This document shows, piece after piece, positions 43,824 to 52,600 of a stretch of 64,000 nt of DNA. Below the pieces are notes generated by a model, which was given only the letters and a program-made list of their open reading frames with translations, made no database searches and had not been told where the DNA came from. Source of the DNA: Antonospora locustae (Eukaryota; Microsporidia); the NCBI GenBank assembly GCA_007674295.1, contig CM017447.1:124001-188000 (forward strand). The letters run 5' to 3'. Numbering within the stretch: the stretch's first letter is position 1; the number at the start of each line of letters is the position of its first letter. The translations under genes and the position numbers were made by a program.

Positions 43824-44038
43824 GGGAGACAGGATATCTTGTTTAAATATAGCTAGGCGGGAAAAATGGCGGCAATAATACATATCAATACGTATACATA
43901 AATAGAATATTTATAAGATAATTAGGAAACATTAAAATAGCAGCTTCTCTACAGTTAGTTTTGATAAAAATATCCCATGCCCGCCAAAATAAGGCGGGAA
44001 AAGTAAACATAAATACATCGAAAACATGCCCTCATCAT
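43824..44038. promoter_or_regulatory. Shared H3/H4 promoter with E2F-like elements
   Basis: The 215-bp spacer between divergent H3 and H4 holds GGCGGGAAAAATGGCGG at 43856-43872. It also holds an inverted pair CCCGCCAAAATAAGGCGGG at 43980-43998 followed by AAAA. TTTGGCGGGAAA is the known E2F/DP consensus. In this A+T-rich neighbourhood such G+C-rich boxes stand out. I infer S-phase co-regulation of the two histones. Confidence 0.55.
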
Positions 44039-44341
44039 ATGAGTGGAAGAGGTAAAGGTGGAAAGGGAGGAAAGGTTGCAGCTAAACGTCATAGGCGCCA
44101 GCAACAGGCAACTGATAAAATCAGCAAGCCTTCTCTAAGAAGACTGGCTCGAAGAGGTGGTGTGAAAAGATTGGGGGCTGCTGTGTACCCCGAGATGTCT
44201 TCTATTGCTAAGTCGTATCTTGAAGAAGTTCTCAGGTACTCTGTTGTATATGCAAATCATGCAAGAAGAAAGACGGTAACCTGTATTGATATTCTGTTTG
44301 CACTTAAAAGATTGGGTATTAGGTTTATTGGATATCATTAA
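44039..44341 (+). CDS. Histone H4
   Basis: A 100-residue nucleosomal H4. It starts SGRGKGGKGGKVAAKRHRRQ, so the tail is one residue shorter than in most eukaryotes, and the residue aligned with K20 is Arg. The fold core LRRLARRGGVKRLGAAVYPE and HARRKTVTCIDILFALKRLG are clear. The C-terminal GFGG tail is replaced by IGYH. The frame is open upstream to a TTG, but homology begins exactly at the ATG chosen. Genomic context: paired with H3 and next to the desert. Confidence 0.97.
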   Translation: MSGRGKGGKGGKVAAKRHRRQQQATDKISKPSLRRLARRGGVKRLGAAVYPEMSSIAKSYLEEVLRYSVVYANHARRKTVTCIDILFALKRLGIRFIGYH

Positions 44342-44539
44342 AGCGATGTCTCGGTATTCTAATAATATACGTGTTTGTTATTTTCCTTTTGTGGGACATT
44401 TCCATGATTTTTTGAAAGGGTGAAATTTGGTTTTTAATGCAGTCTTGCTTGCATTGAGAGAAATTCTATCTATTTTAATCAGAATTTTTGCATTTTTTTG
44501 CATTTAATTATGTTGGAAAGTACCCCAGTGTAGTTAGCA

Positions 44540-44812
44540 ATGGAGGATGGAAAAGATTGCTGGGGTTCTGAAGATATTAATGTGGATGAAAGTGTGCGTG
44601 ATGGAAATCCTTCTGTGTTGGTAAATAGTAGCTGGAAAAAGGATGATGGTGATAAGGGATGGAACAGCTATGATGTGGGTTGGGGATCTACACAAGACAC
44701 AGACATGTTTTACGCCAATGATGATGAGGTCCGGGGTGGCTTTCTGATGAGAAAGAGACTTGGCATTAAGATTAAAAGCATTTTTGATGGGCAGAAATCT
44801 CTCACAAGATGA
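44540..44812 (+). CDS. Small acidic protein with WG/GW motifs, unrecognised
   Basis: 90 residues. The first 60 are acidic and contain CWGSED, NSSWKKDD and KGWNSYDVGWGSTQD, i.e. three Trp-Gly pairs in disordered acidic sequence. The last 25 are basic (MRKRLGIKIKSIF). WG/GW clusters in such sequence can be Argonaute hooks, but Trp-rich acidic peptides occur in many proteins. No family is recognised. The gene lies tail-to-tail with the next one, 71 bp apart. Confidence 0.55.
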   Translation: MEDGKDCWGSEDINVDESVRDGNPSVLVNSSWKKDDGDKGWNSYDVGWGSTQDTDMFYANDDEVRGGFLMRKRLGIKIKSIFDGQKSLTR

Positions 44813-44883
44813 CTTTTGAGAGGTGCAATCAATGTTTATTTACTGCAAACATACATAAAGATACAAATGTTCCTAGTAATATA

Positions 44884-45546
44884 CTAAACATAAAAGTGAC
44901 CATCTTTGGCTTTGACAATGGATGTAAAAATAAGTGACTTCAATTCTTTCTCAAGATTGTTTCCAAGGATCGTCTTGAGTTGTTCAAGTGTTTTTTTGCC
45001 TTTAGAAAGCTCACAATATATTCGCGATGACATGTCAGTATTGGTGTGTAAATACTTTACGGGGTTCGATAAGCTGCTTCTGATACTTTCAAACACGCGA
45101 GGTTCAAAAGAAAGCTCAACTCCTCTGTTTTTTGCTAGCTTAAACGTATCAAACGTATAATCATTTTTTGGTCTGTTTGCTTGCTGCTCTTTCAGACAAT
45201 CCGTATCTCCTACATACTTATTTATAATGCGCTTCTCAACTTCTAAATACGTGTTCCGAATATCTATAGCTTCTACAGAATCGTCTAGGAATATAAAGTT
45301 AAAGCTTCTAAACAATCGAAATGTGTAGAAAAAGTGTTCGAAGTTATCCGTGTACACGATTATTTTTAGACCAAGTGGAAAGAGCATCTTGAAGATCGAT
45401 AGTATATCGCTGGTCTTCTGATTTAAAATATAAGTCTTATCCATTCTAATATCCCTGATATCACATTTATCGCATATCTCAACACTATTATAATAATATC
45501 CGTTGGGTTTCGGAGTTGTAAAGTAAATTGTGCATGGAAAGTGCAT
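44884..45546 (-). CDS. Unrecognised protein, 220 aa
   Basis: I do not recognise the family. The first 110 residues alternate strands and helices with many aromatic residues (YFTTPKPNGYYYNSVEICDK, FYTFRLFRSFNFIFLDD). The last 45 look like a small winged helix (ELSKGKKTLEQLKTIL, then a strand pair ending KDGHFYV), as in several transcription and replication factors. No signal peptide or membrane span is visible. Codon use is A+T-rich, typical of this shoulder. Confidence 0.7.
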   Translation of the reverse strand: MHFPCTIYFTTPKPNGYYYNSVEICDKCDIRDIRMDKTYILNQKTSDILSIFKMLFPLGLKIIVYTDNFEHFFYTFRLFRSFNFIFLDDSVEAIDIRNTYLEVEKRIINKYVGDTDCLKEQQANRPKNDYTFDTFKLAKNRGVELSFEPRVFESIRSSLSNPVKYLHTNTDMSSRIYCELSKGKKTLEQLKTILGNNLEKELKSLIFTSIVKAKDGHFYV

Positions 45547-45673
45547 CTTTTTTACTTTAGGGCTCTAGGCCTCTCTTTAGCTATAAAATTAATTTTATAT
45601 TCAAAACGTGACCACAAATATCAATATCAATCAATAAGCACGAAGGAATATTCAATAACAAAAATATATTAAA

Positions 45674-45744
45674 GGATACAGCCGGAATCGAACCGGCAAC
45701 CTACAGATCTGCAATCTGCCACTCTACCATTGAGCTATGTATCC
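45674..45744 (-). tRNA. tRNA-Cys(GCA)
   Basis: A 71-nt cloverleaf on the minus strand. The acceptor GGATACA pairs with TGTATCC. The D-arm is GCTC/GAGT, the anticodon stem-loop is CAGATTGCAGATCTG with anticodon GCA, and the T-arm is GCCGG TTCGATT CCGGC. No intron is present. Confidence 0.95.
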
Positions 45745-45891
45745 ATGCCAAATAAATTAGTTATTTCTTATAGAAAAACAGTATTTAATTTTTAATCATA
45801 AATGGGACTCATCTATTCACAACGTATAGTAAAATCACTTCATCAAAGTAATAGGTTTTGATGTGTCTTAGGGTTAGAATATCTTTAACGA

Positions 45892-46875
45892 ATGGCTTCA
45901 ATCAAAATCCCAAACAAAGAACTTAATTGTATTGTTGTTCACCGTAATTCAGGTCTCATAGCAGCAGTTGGAAGACGTTCTTCTGTAGTGCTTACTGTAG
46001 ACAACGACATAGAAATGCGCGTTTTACAGAATCATCTTGATGAAGACAAAAACGAGAATCTAACCTGCGCAGCATTCTATGACGCCGAAGAAATCATCTA
46101 TTTAGCTACGAGTGGTGCTTCGGGAATAATAAAAATAGTGAATGTTAGTGAATATTGCTTTGATGGATTTCTGAGAGGACATGGTGGCTCTGTGACAGAC
46201 CTAAAAGCTCACACACGAGACGGTAAGATTATTTTCAGCGCAAGCGAAGACACGACGGTAAGAATGTGGAATTCAAGATCCAAAAAGTGTTTGGCAATAT
46301 TTGGTGGGTTCGTTGGGCACAAAGATTACGTTTTGTCGATAGACGTCAGCATTTGCGGAAAAAGACTTGTTTCCAGTGGAACTGACTGCACAATAAAGCT
46401 CTGGAACATCCCCGTGCCTCACGACGAGTGTCTTGTGAGCGTCTACATTCCGATCTACTCCTCATCACGCATTCACAAGTCGTATATCGGATGCGTGCGG
46501 TTCTACGGAGAACTCATCGTGTCAAAATCCCTTGGAAGCAGAATCGTTGTCGTTTATCCGGACATCTCAACAGAAATATACAACCATCGTATAAATTCAG
46601 ACTCCATGTTCATAGACGAATACCGGCTTTCAGAAAGCACGCAAATTCCAGGAACGCTTTCTGTGCATCTCCACAAGATGATTGTTTTTGTTCCATCTCT
46701 TCCTGGCGTTATTCTGCTGTTCGACCTGAAAGGCCTTGGAAGTGCATTTATCCCGCACATCGTCAACGTAGAAAAGAAGACGATCAGAGACGTGGTTATC
46801 GACAAAGACAGGCTATTTGTTCTGTATGACGATAACGAAATTGCCATGCATTCTCTTCTATCAACAACCAAGTAG
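45892..46875 (+). CDS. EED/ESC-type WD40 protein (PRC2 subunit homologue)
   Basis: A 327-residue WD40 propeller closest to EED/ESC, the subunit of Polycomb repressive complex 2 that binds methylated H3K27 and activates the methyltransferase. EED-specific blocks appear in order: LTCAAFYDAEE with GASGIIKIVN (59-84; EED has CAWTYDS and GSRGIIRIIN), GHGGSVTDLKAHTRD, CLAIFGGFVGHKDYV (133-147; EED AIFGGVEGHRDEV), and RIHKSYIGCVRFYGELIVSKS (193-213; EED [21 protein letters not shown]). The aromatic-cage Tyr of the second EED position aligns with Tyr63. It is shorter than EED because the disordered N-terminus is absent. No other PRC2 gene is in the window. Confidence 0.85.
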   Translation: MASIKIPNKELNCIVVHRNSGLIAAVGRRSSVVLTVDNDIEMRVLQNHLDEDKNENLTCAAFYDAEEIIYLATSGASGIIKIVNVSEYCFDGFLRGHGGSVTDLKAHTRDGKIIFSASEDTTVRMWNSRSKKCLAIFGGFVGHKDYVLSIDVSICGKRLVSSGTDCTIKLWNIPVPHDECLVSVYIPIYSSSRIHKSYIGCVRFYGELIVSKSLGSRIVVVYPDISTEIYNHRINSDSMFIDEYRLSESTQIPGTLSVHLHKMIVFVPSLPGVILLFDLKGLGSAFIPHIVNVEKKTIRDVVIDKDRLFVLYDDNEIAMHSLLSTTK

Positions 46876-46965
46876 CAGATGTGCATATCATTAAGGACGC
46901 TGCCTTCTCATTTCCTGAAATGAGGGGACCACGCGTTTCAACGCAGTGTGTCGAGGACCCCCTGA

Positions 46966-48285
46966 ATGCTCAGAACAAGCAAGAAGGATCTGTACACAGT
47001 TCCCGATCTTCCGATAAAAGAAATCATTGAGTACTACGCGGAGATTCAAATTCAGATCAAGCCGAACGATATACTAAAGCCTACAATGGCGTCGACACTC
47101 AAGCTCTTTGACACTCTGTTGGAGCTCTACAAGGGAGAAAGAACTGCAGATATTCTCGCGAAGCACAGAAACGAGGAAGACTTCGCGGACTTTGAGGAGT
47201 CGCTCTACATTGTCAGCATCTACAGAAGAATGGCTGAGTTTCTAGGGAAGATCGGTATTCAGTCCTTCTACCTGAAGAACATAGCACACCCAGACTCAAG
47301 GAAGCTTGTTGGTATTCTCAGTGTGATCGTGAACTTCTCGATGTACCGGGATAACAAGCGCGAGTTGTACGAAAGAGCGAGCAGTGCGGTGAATGAGAGG
47401 GCGAGAATGCGTGGAGAGATCGTCGCGAAGATAAAGAAAGCAGAGTGCAACCTGAAAAGATTGGAGGGAGAGGTTTCAGAAAACGAAAGGACGAAGCGGG
47501 ACCTGCGTGATGAGATAGCGCATCTGGAAGAGGAATTGCGGGAGGTGTATCGAGTGCAGAGGGCAAAGTCAGGCGAAGTGGAGAAGATCAAGGAAAGCAA
47601 GAATGTACTAAGCGACAAGCTTAGCTCGTTGCAGCTGCTCTCGCTCAATATGAAACAAGATATCGCATGTCTGAAGACGCAGGTGGTGTGCGACCCGGAC
47701 AAGCTACTTGAACTTCTGAACGAGATGCGAAGCGTGATTCTTAAGGAGAGGGAGTCGATGCGGATGTTGCAGAAAAGAAGACGTGTTTTGGAGAGGAAGA
47801 TCGAGCAGCTCGAATGTGGAGTGGAGAAGATGAGGCGACTCAACAAGACTGCGGTTGTGTTGCAGGCGGAGGACCGAAGAATTGAGAAGCTGCAGAGGGA
47901 GACACAGGAGATCGAGGCACAGATAAAGAACGATGAGGCGGCGACAAGCTCGCTGAAGATCAAGCTCGGACACGTGAACAGACAGATATCGCATCTTGAG
48001 TCGAAAGTCCTTGCGCTGCAGGACAACGACAGGAAGTGTGCTGAGTCGATTGCAGCACAGCTCGAGAACCTGAAAATTAGCTACGAGAAGATAAGCGACG
48101 AGAGAAACGCAATCAGCGGCAAAGCGCTTGAAAACATGAAGGAGTGCAAGCACATTGAGTTTGAGACGTTTAAGCTCAAGAGTCAGCACGAGGGCGACTT
48201 GACTGACATTCGCAGCCTCTTTTGCGAGCTGAAAGACGGTGTCCTTCGTTACACAGGTGCGCTGAAGAGATACATGAGCAGTTAG
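46966..48285 (+). CDS. NUF2: Nuf2, kinetochore NDC80 complex subunit
   Basis: A 439-residue protein. Residues about 10-130 form the calponin-homology domain of Nuf2 (VPDLPIKEIIEYY, FLGKIGIQSFYLKNIAHPDS, and LVGILSVIVNFSMYRDNKRE, the conserved SGIINFIxFRE block). Residues 130-430 are an almost unbroken coiled coil rich in Lys, Glu and Arg. Nuf2 pairs with Ndc80/Hec1, and the complex binds spindle microtubules. The length is close to yeast Nuf2 (451). CCCCCTGA precedes the ATG. It is the second kinetochore candidate of the window besides the Ask1-like gene. Confidence 0.92.
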   Translation: MLRTSKKDLYTVPDLPIKEIIEYYAEIQIQIKPNDILKPTMASTLKLFDTLLELYKGERTADILAKHRNEEDFADFEESLYIVSIYRRMAEFLGKIGIQSFYLKNIAHPDSRKLVGILSVIVNFSMYRDNKRELYERASSAVNERARMRGEIVAKIKKAECNLKRLEGEVSENERTKRDLRDEIAHLEEELREVYRVQRAKSGEVEKIKESKNVLSDKLSSLQLLSLNMKQDIACLKTQVVCDPDKLLELLNEMRSVILKERESMRMLQKRRRVLERKIEQLECGVEKMRRLNKTAVVLQAEDRRIEKLQRETQEIEAQIKNDEAATSSLKIKLGHVNRQISHLESKVLALQDNDRKCAESIAAQLENLKISYEKISDERNAISGKALENMKECKHIEFETFKLKSQHEGDLTDIRSLFCELKDGVLRYTGALKRYMSS

Positions 48286-48576
48286 AAGGTATTTGCGGTC
48301 TGGTTCGATAAATGTCCACTGCGTATGTTGTTTAGTGTACCCCAATAAAATAAGGTTTTGCTGTTAGCTAAGCAAAGTGCACAATAAACATAATGAGATT
48401 TTAATAAAATAAGATTTGTGTATTAATCATGAAGAGTACGACAGTCGATGTGTGCTTTATTTTGTGAATTCGAGCATTCTCAAACGAGAAAGCATCCTTT
48501 TTAATCAAATAAGGTTGGAAAGCTGTCAACAAAAATCATGAAAAAAAGCATAAAAGATATCTGCTTCTGAAAGTGC

Positions 48577-49314
48577 ATGAAATCGCTTCTGACTCTACTT
48601 GCAATCCTATGCACTGCAGCAAGCACATGCTGCAACATACGGGAGCAAGCACACGGATTCGTCTGCAAGGCGAAGCGTCATTCGCCGAGTGGCTCTTGTG
48701 TGGCTTTTTCAGAAAGCTTCAAGACGGCTGCAACGCAACCCACCCATAGGCGCCATCACCGGAAAGACTACCTGACAAAGCAGGAGTACGTACACACTGT
48801 GGTCTGTTTTCTTGAGGAGAGATACTGGCGATGCGAGTGCCACCCCTCCCGCAAGGAGGTGGAGACGGCGCTTGACTTCATCTACGAGATGCTTCACCGA
48901 AACTTCATCGGCCTCGTTGTATTCACATCGCACGTCGTTTTCGGGACGGGGGGGCTTCTGAGGCTGCAGGCAGGGGCGGAGCGGTGGGCGTCTCGCGGGA
49001 TTCTCCAAATAACAGGGAAGGAGAACTACGAGAAGCTCTGTCAAGTAACGAGAAGCAGTCTCTTCTGCGATAACCCATGCGCGCTAGCAACGCTTCACAA
49101 GGTGGCGGTTGAAGCCTCTGTGCGCTTCTGGCTCTGTCTCATCGAGAAGCACTTCGGCTGCTACGAATCAGCGAAGGTTACATTTTGGGGAACGCTGCGC
49201 CTTCTCAACCCAAGCGAGGCTCGGTGTCGCGAGTGTCTCGAATGCAGAGCGCGAATTCAAAACCGAGAGGCCGACTACAACGCGCTTCTCGCAGCTCTCA
49301 TGCGTGCGTGCTAA
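48577..49314 (+). CDS. Secreted GH19 chitinase-like protein, catalytic Glu apparently missing
   Basis: A 245-residue protein with a signal peptide (MKSLLTLLAILCTAASTCC, about 1-19). The GH19 core is recognised by FIGLVVFTSHVVFGTGG, RWASRGILQITGKENYEKL (136-154; compare YGRGPLQLTxxxNY), and Cys-rich segments consistent with an exported fold. GH19 enzymes cleave chitin with a Glu in an HETGG-type motif; here that motif reads FGTGG, with Gly123 at the Glu position. It might act as a chitin-binding or structural spore-wall protein, or use another acid. Another reading is a lysozyme-like relative. Secretion to spore wall or host interface is inferred from the signal peptide. Confidence 0.8.
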   Translation: MKSLLTLLAILCTAASTCCNIREQAHGFVCKAKRHSPSGSCVAFSESFKTAATQPTHRRHHRKDYLTKQEYVHTVVCFLEERYWRCECHPSRKEVETALDFIYEMLHRNFIGLVVFTSHVVFGTGGLLRLQAGAERWASRGILQITGKENYEKLCQVTRSSLFCDNPCALATLHKVAVEASVRFWLCLIEKHFGCYESAKVTFWGTLRLLNPSEARCRECLECRARIQNREADYNALLAALMRAC

Positions 49315-49331
49315 GCGGAAGTAAAAGTTGT

Positions 49332-49586
49332 TCACAAATCTTCCAGGTCGTCGATCTTCCTCCGGCGACGGTTTTCTACGTGCGCACGTGTGCGCGTCGC
49401 CTCAAGGCGCTCTACGAGTTCCACAAACACGCTGTCGCTAAGCGGCGCCCGTCTCCGCTGAAACTCCGCGACAACCGCATCCTCGATTATCCTCGCGCGC
49501 TCCTTGTTCAAGATTCGAATCCTTTCGAGCCTCTCAAGAGACTCTGGCACAAGAATCGCCCGAAGCAGCCGATCGTCGTGGCCCAT
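49332..49586 (-). CDS. PDCD5 family protein
   Basis: 84 residues resembling PDCD5, a small helical DNA- and chaperonin-associated protein found in eukaryotes and archaea. The pattern is complete: RAILVPESLERLERIRILNK (compare LxxxARxRLxxIxLVKPE), AVVAEFQRRRAPLSDSVFVE, then a basic stretch and acidic end (RRRRKIDDLEDL; compare RRKxxDSDED). The first helix of other PDCD5 proteins is missing. The frame extends to another ATG at 49616, one base beyond the stop of NOT1; the nearer ATG starts where homology starts. Confidence 0.8.
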   Translation of the reverse strand: MGHDDRLLRAILVPESLERLERIRILNKERARIIEDAVVAEFQRRRAPLSDSVFVELVERLEATRTRAHVENRRRRKIDDLEDL

Positions 49587-49616
49587 AAGGGCTCCGCCCG
49601 AATACACAAAACACAT

Positions 49617-52600
49617 TTATTTAATGCCCGAAACGAGCTCTAGTGCAGTGACCAGGCACACGCGCACATTGTCGCAGCTGATGCGCGCCTCCAGGCAGTT
49701 TCTGAGTTCTCGCATGCGGTACTTGTTGCGCACGATGATTCGAATCTCGTCGTAGTACTCGTTAGCGAGAGAATCCACCACTGCGTTCACGTAGCCCCTG
49801 TAGCTTCGCATGTCCCATGCGCTTCTTCGCTCAAAGAGCCTCCTTCTGATTTTGAAGTACGGCAAGGCAAGGAGGAGCGCATCGTCGATGTTTGTGACCA
49901 TGCCGTCCATAAAAAGATTCTTCAGCTCTGGAAAGCGGGGACTGCACAGATATGCGTAGACACAGTGGAACTTTGCCGACTCCTTTTTGAAGTACTCGAG
50001 CGCGTTTCCAAGAAGACTCGGACTCGCATTCAGCGCCTTTAGAATCTCGGCGGAGCACGCAGGACCGCCTTCCGAGATGCAGAAAAAGGTGGTCACAAGC
50101 TGCGGGACGACGCTAGGCCTGATGCAGAGTGCAAACTCGCTACGGAACTCCTGAAAGCGCGCGAAGAAGCCAAGAATGACGCGGTTCAGAAACTTCATGA
50201 AGAGAACGTTTTCTGAGTCGAGGCCGTAGACGAGGACGTCTGAAAGCGCGGAGAGGAAGACGTGGGGGTCGTCGACGACCTCAACGAGGCAGTCGGCTTT
50301 GACGAACTTGTAGCTCGACGGAACACGATGGAACTTCAGAAAGAAGTCCCACGCTTTGAGAAGCGCAGAGAACACAAAGGATGAGTCGCACTTCTGCTTT
50401 GTCCTGAAGTGCTCTGGACACGTAGAAAACTTGTGGGTTCGCACGACATCATCAAAGGCGGCTCCGCTCTGTTCGGGGTTCAAAAACTGCTTCAGGTCAA
50501 CGACCATTCGGTCAACGAATTTGATGCTTTGGCTCTTTGAAATGTGCTCGAGCGTGTACAAGAAGTCGTAAATCGTGCAGATCTTTCGGGGACCAAGCAC
50601 CACCCTGCGGAGAATGTCCATTCCCGTTGTTTGGCCGTTTTGGAATTCGTCGCTTGCTAGAAACTGGTCGTACTCGATGCTTGGCACCACGTTGTAGCGA
50701 AGGAGATCCACAATAAAGTCCTCCGTCACTCGCTCGTCCCGCGAATAAATCAGAAACCCTTTCACTTCGAGATACGCGCTGAACGATATCTTAAAGACCT
50801 CACAGAGCACCAAGTAAAGAAAGCTTGAGTTCGTTCTGAAGAGCGTCCCAAGGAGCTCCTTGCAGAGACTCTCCGCCATCTCATCGCAGCACTCGCTTTT
50901 CTTCACAATTCCAAGCATGTTGCAGATGCTCCTCGCCAGACTCAGTCTTAGGTTCCTTATGTTGCAGAAGCCAAGGCCCATCGTTCTTTCGTGGCCAAGT
51001 GCCTCGATTGCACTCACAATGCTCCTCAGCTCGTTCGCAATGAGGCTGAGTCTCGTGTTCGGAATCTCTTTGCCGATGCTTCGCAACTTCTTCTTGATCT
51101 CGTCAATGTCCCGCTCGGTTACCTCCTTGATTTTTATTTGGTCGTATTGCCGCCCCCTGCTCAGAATATGCAGGTCGACCACTACCTCGCCATCCTGTAC
51201 GCAGGTGCTCTTGACTCTCGTGTACACATCGCGTTTGATCACCTCTTTTGCGATTTCTAGATTGTTTTCAATTATTTGCCCCACGGATATCTTGTTGACG
51301 TCCAAACTCGCCATCTTGAAGAAGCTGCTCATATTCGATTTTATACACACTTTGAGTGGCTCGTGGGCGTTGATGTGCAGTAGACTGAGACACAAGTTCT
51401 GATACAAGTTCGGCATCCCCTTCACGTTGAAGAGACTCCGTACTTCGCTGACAGTCCGCTCCACAAGGGCCATCGTCCTCCCAACCATCGCCTTGCTTAC
51501 CTCGCGTATGCTCAGGTCAAGTGCCATCGCAATCACCTCGTCGTATTTTGAGTTTGGAAGGATGTATTTCGCCAAATACTCGGTGCTCTTTATGACCTTC
51601 GCCCTCTCTGCAAACCCGTACTGCTTTATCAGCGGCGATAGATCGACAATTAGCAGGTCCTTTACTGTTTTCAGGCTCAGAGATTCCATCATCGATGAGA
51701 TCTCGGCCTCGCTCCCGCTGTCCCGCGTACTGTGCCCACATACATCTGAATCTCTACGAAGACCCGCGACAAGAGGCGCCACATCCGCTGCATGCACATT
51801 CACAATGTCTTGAATGACACGCTTCAGCCACGGGTTGTTCATCTGGAAAACTCTGCTCTTGCCCTCCATGAGTACCGCTATCGCAAAATTCAGGAGAAAA
51901 TAGCGTTTGCTTCTTCTTGCGTCCTCAATGAACTTTCGCGTGTCAAATAGCGACAGACTGAACATTCGGTTTTTCTTAAGTGTCAGCCTTCCAATAACAA
52001 TACCGAGATTCGTCATGAACCGCGGATGCACGCACTCTTGGCAGTCGAAGTGAGTCTCGACTTTCTTGAGCACCTTGGCTACAAAGAAGGTTTCAAAGTT
52101 CGGAAATTCCTCGAGAAATGAAACCACACTGTCGGTGTTACACATACGGTACAGCAGAATATACCGAAGCATCAGCTCGTCGTCAAACGGTTGAAGCTTC
52201 TGATCAAAGATTTGCTCGTACGTCTCCACAGTTGCATTCTTGAGCCTCTCAGTAAAGCAGCTCAGGACTTGCACCTGTTTCTGCTGCCTGCTCTGCTCTG
52301 CTTCGCCTTGCATGCCCTGCGTGTAGAGTGACGCCTTGTTGATAGGAAAGGCAAGTCCTGTTGTGCTGCCCTGATTTTCGCTGCTCGTCTGCAAAAAGCG
52401 TAGAAGTTTTTCTGCAATGTATCTCTGACTTCTGCAAAAGATGTTCTCATTGAACAACTCTTCAAGCAACTCCCTGAACTTTGGCTCGTAGCTCTCGATG
52501 ACGAAGTTGCACAGCTTCATCAGGAAGTTTCTCTGCAGAATGCATCCCTCCTTCATTTTCTTAAGCTTCTTGATGTCCTTGAAGCTCTCGATCGTGGCTC

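Noticed and set aside
49320..49643. Plus-strand frames over the PDCD5 gene
   Set aside because: The minus-strand product matches the full PDCD5 pattern; plus frames are shadows.
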